Source of the DNA: JBOGHU01 sp050742255
Lineage (GTDB): Bacteria > Actinomycetota > Acidimicrobiia > Acidimicrobiales > CADCSY01
Direction: 5' to 3'
Assembly: GCA_050742255.1 (NCBI GenBank)
Contig: JBOGHU010000083.1
Location: 1 to 15,775, forward strand
Length of the DNA stretch: 15,775 bases
Shown: in pieces, positions 12,661 through 15,775 of the stretch
How the letters are laid out: each line of letters starts with the position of its first letter
How positions within the stretch are numbered: position 1 is the first letter of the stretch
Translations under genes and position numbers: made by a program
Notes under the pieces: model-generated
What the model saw: the letters and a program-made list of their open reading frames with translations, nothing else
What the model was told of the DNA's origin: nothing
The model's database searches: none

Positions 12661-14428
12661 CCCCCCGCTCGACCCCCGCCTCGGCCGGCGAGAGGTTGCG
12701 GGCGGTGTTGACCAGCGCCACGTGGCTGAAGGCCTGGGGGAAGTTGCCGACCAGGCGCTTGTGGGCCACGTCGTACTCCTCGGCCAGCAGCCCCACGTCG
12801 TTGCGCAGGTCGAGCAGCCGGCCGAAGAGCTCGCAGGCATCATGGTGGCGACCCAGCTGCTCCAGGCAGTCGGCCAGCCAGAAGGAGCACATGAGGAACG
12901 ACCCCTCGCCCCCGGACAGCCCGTCCTCGTTGCGGTAGCGGTGGACGAACCCGTCCACCACCAGCTCCCTCTCCACGGCCGCCACGGTGCCCCTGACCCG
13001 GGGGTCGGCGGCGGGCAGGAAGCCGACGATGGGCAGCAGGAGCAGGCTGGCGTCGAGCTCCTTGGAGCCGTAGGACTGCACGAAGGAGCCCAGCTCCTCG
13101 TCGAAGCCCTCTCTGCACACCTCGGCGTGGACCGCGTCCCTCAGGGCTCGCCACCGGTCGGCGGGGCCGTCGAGGCCGTATCGCTCGACCGCGCTGACGG
13201 CCCGGTCGAAGCCGACCCAGGCCAGCACCTTCGAGTGGGTGAAGTGACGCCGGCCTGACCGCACCTCCCACAGCCCCTCGTCGGGCTGGTGCCAGCACCT
13301 CTCCAGGTTGGCCAGGAGCTCACGTTGCAGGGCCCAGGCGGTGGTGTCGGCGGAGATGCCCGCCCGCCGGGCCTGGTGGAGGGAGTCCAGGACCTCGCCG
13401 TAGACGTCGAGCTGGAACTGGCTGCTGGCGGCGTTGCCGATCCGCACCGGCACCGACCCCTCGTAGCCGGGCAGCCAATCCAGCTCGTACTCGGGCTGGC
13501 GCCGCTCGCCGCTGGTGCCGTAGAGGATCTGGAGCTTGGACGCGTCGCCGGCCACGGCCCTGACCAACCAGTCCCGCCACGCCCGGGCCTCCTCGGTGTG
13601 GCCCGAGGACAGGAGGGCGTCGAGGGTGAAGGTGGCGTCACGCAGCCAGCAGAACCGGTAGTCCCAGTTGCGCTCACCCCCCAGGTCCTCAGGCAGGGAG
13701 GTGGTGGGAGCGGCCACCACCCCACCGGTGGGACCGAAGGTCAGGGCCTTGAGCACGCACAGCGAGCGCTCCACCGCCTCCCGCCACTCGCCCCGGTAGG
13801 TCAGGCGGCCGGACCACACCGCCCACCACCGGTCGGTGCGCTCCACCGCGGCCAGGGCGTCGATGGGCATCGGGGGCGGCCGGTGGGACGGGTGCCAGGT
13901 GAGCACGAACGGGACCTTCTGGCCCGCCTCGACGGTGAAGCTGGCCACCGAGGTCATGTCCTCGCCCACCACCTCGACAGGTGTGGTCAGGCACAGCCCG
14001 TCAGGTCCGGCGAGGGCGGCCAGGCCCCCGTCGACCCGTTGGACCCAGGGGACGATCGTGCCGTAGTCGAAGCGGATGACCAGCTCCATGCGCATCTCCA
14101 CCCGGCCGGCGTCACCCCGGACGATGCGCACGACGTCGGGCGTGTCGTCGCGGGGGGGCATGGTGTCGATCACGGTGACCGCCCCGCCCGCCGTCTCGAA
14201 GGTGGACTCCAGCACCAGCCCGCCGTCCCGGTAGCGGCGGTGGGCGCAGCGGGGCTCGCCGGCGGGGGCGAGCAGCCACCGGCCGTGGCCGGGCGTCCCG
14301 AGCAGGGCGGCGAAGCAGGCCGGGGAGTCGAAGCGGGGCAGGCACAGCCAGTCGATCGAGCCGTGGCGGGAGACGAGGGCGGCCGACTCGGTGTCGCCCA
14401 GCAGGGCGTAGTCCTCGAGGGGGGGCAT
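12656..14428 (-). CDS. Glycoside hydrolase family 15 protein (glucoamylase/trehalase type)
   Basis: This 590-residue protein starts with the N-terminal trehalase-like beta domain (LEDYALLGDTESAALVSRHG; SIDWLCLPRFDSPACFAALL, residues 24-43), followed by the (alpha/alpha)6 barrel. Catalytic motifs are NWDYRFCWLRDATFTL (254-269), GLWEVRSGRRHFTHSK (385-400, general acid likely Glu388), and LLAEEYD (547-553, general base likely Glu550), then GNFPQAFSHVAL. Both acids are present, so it should be active on alpha-linked glucosides. Actinobacterial relatives include trehalases and glucoamylases; the choice cannot be made here. There is no signal peptide, so it is cytosolic. The ATG at 14428 lacks a clear Shine-Dalgarno sequence. 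It lies 44 bp downstream of the DAHP synthase gene on the same strand; those 44 bp show no further feature. Confidence 0.93.
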   Translation of the reverse strand: MPPLEDYALLGDTESAALVSRHGSIDWLCLPRFDSPACFAALLGTPGHGRWLLAPAGEPRCAHRRYRDGGLVLESTFETAGGAVTVIDTMPPRDDTPDVVRIVRGDAGRVEMRMELVIRFDYGTIVPWVQRVDGGLAALAGPDGLCLTTPVEVVGEDMTSVASFTVEAGQKVPFVLTWHPSHRPPPMPIDALAAVERTDRWWAVWSGRLTYRGEWREAVERSLCVLKALTFGPTGGVVAAPTTSLPEDLGGERNWDYRFCWLRDATFTLDALLSSGHTEEARAWRDWLVRAVAGDASKLQILYGTSGERRQPEYELDWLPGYEGSVPVRIGNAASSQFQLDVYGEVLDSLHQARRAGISADTTAWALQRELLANLERCWHQPDEGLWEVRSGRRHFTHSKVLAWVGFDRAVSAVERYGLDGPADRWRALRDAVHAEVCREGFDEELGSFVQSYGSKELDASLLLLPIVGFLPAADPRVRGTVAAVERELVVDGFVHRYRNEDGLSGGEGSFLMCSFWLADCLEQLGRHHDACELFGRLLDLRNDVGLLAEEYDVAHKRLVGNFPQAFSHVALVNTARNLSPAEAGVERGA

Positions 14429-14472
14429 GGGTGGGTGCTAGCCCCGTACTCCGCACATGGCCGACCCCGGCC

Positions 14473-15775
14473 TCACCGGCGGAGCAGCTCCGCCACCTGG
14501 AAGGCCAGGTCGAGGCTCTGGCGGGCGTTGAGCCGCGGGTCGCACATGGTCTCGTAGCGGTAGGACAGGTCGGTGTCGACGACCTCCTCGGCGCCGCCCA
14601 GGCACTCGGTCACGTCCTCGCCGGTGAGCTCCACGTGCACCCCGCCGGGCCAGGTGCCCTCGGCCCGGTGGGCGGCGAAGAAGCCGGCGATCTCCCCCAG
14701 CACGTCGTCGAAGTGCCGCGTCTTGCGCCCCCCCGCCGAGAGGAAGGTGTTGCCGTGCATGGGGTCGCAGGCCCAGACCACCGGGTGGCCGCCCGCCCGC
14801 ACCGCCCGCAGCAGCGGCGGCACCCGCTCCTCGACCCGACCGGCTCCCATGCGGGTGATCAGGGTGAGGCGGCCCGGCACCCGGTCGGGGTTCAGCCGCT
14901 CGCACAGGGCCAACACCTCGTCGGGGGTGGCGGTGGGCCCCAGCTTGCAGCCGATGGGGTTGCCCACGCCGGAGAGGAAGGCCACGTGGGCGCCGTCGGG
15001 GTCCCGGGTCCGCTCGCCCACCCAGACCATGTGGGCGGAGCAGTCGTACCACCCGCCGGTGAGGGAGTCCTGGCGGGTCAGCGCCTCCTCGTAGCCGAGG
15101 ATGAGGGCCTCGTGGCTGGTGTAGAAGTCGACCTGGTGCAGCTGGTACTCGGTGCCCAGGTCGATCCCGCACGCCTGCATGAAGCGCAGGGCCCGCTCGA
15201 TCTCGTGGGCGATGACCTCGTAGCGCCGGCCCTCGTTGCTGCTGGCGACGAACTCCTGGTTCCAGGAGTGGACCTGGCCCAGGTCGGCGAAGCCGCCCTT
15301 GGTGAAGGCCCGTAGCAGGTTCAGGGTCGCCGACGCCTGGTGGTAGGCGGTGAGCAGCCGCTCGGGGTCGGCCACCCGGGCCTCGGCGGTGGTGTGGACG
15401 TCGTTGACCATGTGGCCGCGGAAGGCAGGCAGGTCGACCTGGCCCACGCGCTCGATCGGCAGCGACCGGGGCTTGGCGAACTGACCGGCGATCCGCCCGA
15501 CCTTCACGACCGGCACGCCGGCGCTGTACATGAGCACCACCGCCATCTGCAGGACCACGCGGAGCTTGTCCCGGATGGCGTCGGCGGAGAAGGTCTCGAA
15601 CGACTCGGCGCAGTCGCCCGCCTGGAGGAGGAAGGACCGGCCCGCGGCCACCTCGGCCAGGGCGGTGGTCAGGGCCCGGGCCTCGCCGGCGAAGACCAGC
15701 GGGGGGTAGGTGGCCAGCTCCTTCAGCACCCGCTCGAGAGCGGCGGGGTCGGGCCAGTCGGGCTGCTGGCCGGCC
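14473..15775 (-). CDS. aroG: Class II 3-deoxy-7-phosphoheptulonate (DAHP) synthase, 5' partial
   Basis: The frame runs off the right edge, and codons before the GTG at 15729 still match the family (QQPDWPD, as in class II enzymes), so the start is missing; about 433 residues are visible, and probably only 20-35 are lost. The enzyme condenses PEP and erythrose 4-phosphate, the first shikimate step. Numbering from 15729, metal ligands are Cys40 (QAGDCAE), His325 (DPMHGNTF), Glu367 (HVELTGEDVTEC) and Asp397 (CDPRLN). GRIAGQFAKPRS (79-90), NLLRAF (137-142), DFYTSHEALILGYEEALTR (201-219) and VGERTR (237-242) are further signatures. The usual YRGD segment reads FRGH (His106). It belongs to the plant/mycobacterial class II type, not the E. 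coli class I. The GH15 gene follows 44 bp downstream and may share its transcript. Confidence 0.96.
   Translation of the reverse strand, partial: AGQQPDWPDPAALERVLKELATYPPLVFAGEARALTTALAEVAAGRSFLLQAGDCAESFETFSADAIRDKLRVVLQMAVVLMYSAGVPVVKVGRIAGQFAKPRSLPIERVGQVDLPAFRGHMVNDVHTTAEARVADPERLLTAYHQASATLNLLRAFTKGGFADLGQVHSWNQEFVASSNEGRRYEVIAHEIERALRFMQACGIDLGTEYQLHQVDFYTSHEALILGYEEALTRQDSLTGGWYDCSAHMVWVGERTRDPDGAHVAFLSGVGNPIGCKLGPTATPDEVLALCERLNPDRVPGRLTLITRMGAGRVEERVPPLLRAVRAGGHPVVWACDPMHGNTFLSAGGRKTRHFDDVLGEIAGFFAAHRAEGTWPGGVHVELTGEDVTECLGGAEEVVDTDLSYRYETMCDPRLNARQSLDLAFQVAELLRR

Noticed and set aside
13289..14557. Plus-strand 422-codon open frame opposite the GH15 gene.
   Set aside because: The GH15 motifs on the minus strand are unambiguous, and the plus-strand translation is repetitive Gly/His/Val sequence. 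The plus-strand frame at 14431-15315 is rejected for the same reason.

Overview
The window is a very GC-rich (above 70% by eye), gene-dense piece of bacterial chromosome. The start of it (M24 peptidase, efp, nusB, then the pyr genes) is the usual actinobacterial neighbourhood, and the class II DAHP synthase and GH15 hydrolase at the far end are also common there. I read it as an uncultured or little-studied Actinomycetota lineage, possibly Acidimicrobiia-like; the lineage is an inference from gene order and codon use. No RNA gene, mobile element, CRISPR array or origin was seen.

Layout. Positions 1-1874 (+ strand) hold the 3' part of an M24 metallopeptidase, efp and nusB. An isocitrate lyase/PEP mutase superfamily gene (1865-2734, - strand) converges on nusB, and both stop codons lie in or against one short hairpin. 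A 89-bp divergent control region (2735-2823) separates it from pyrR. From 2824 to 11983 runs a pyrimidine operon, pyrR-pyrB-pyrC-carA-carB-pyrD-pyrF, followed one base later by a histidine phosphatase gene (to 12650). The order is collinear with the Bacillus subtilis pyr operon minus pyrP, pyrK and pyrE. The right end (- strand) holds a GH15 hydrolase (12656-14428) and a class II DAHP synthase (14473 to the edge, 5' end missing).

How the genes work together. CarA and CarB make carbamoyl phosphate, PyrB condenses it with aspartate, PyrC closes the ring, PyrD oxidises dihydroorotate to orotate, and PyrF decarboxylates OMP to UMP. PyrE (OMP synthesis) must be encoded elsewhere. PyrR is the likely sensor: a near-consensus PyrR-binding RNA loop lies 7 nt upstream of the pyrR Shine-Dalgarno sequence, with overlapping alternative pairings that could hide that sequence. 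Most junctions within the operon are 4-bp stop/start overlaps, which suggests translational coupling.

The most unusual spot is the 127-bp carA-carB gap. It holds two perfect 33-bp direct repeats 63 bp apart and an arginine-rich 42-codon ORF whose start overlaps the carA stop (TGATG) and whose stop overlaps the carB start (TGATG). Its last arginine codons (AGG AGA) are also the carB ribosome binding site. Other points to check are a class 1B-type PyrD without an adjacent pyrK, a CarB whose first ATP-grasp loop reads like a second-half loop, a subfamily 1 PyrF, and an EF-P with a Bacillus-type lysine loop.
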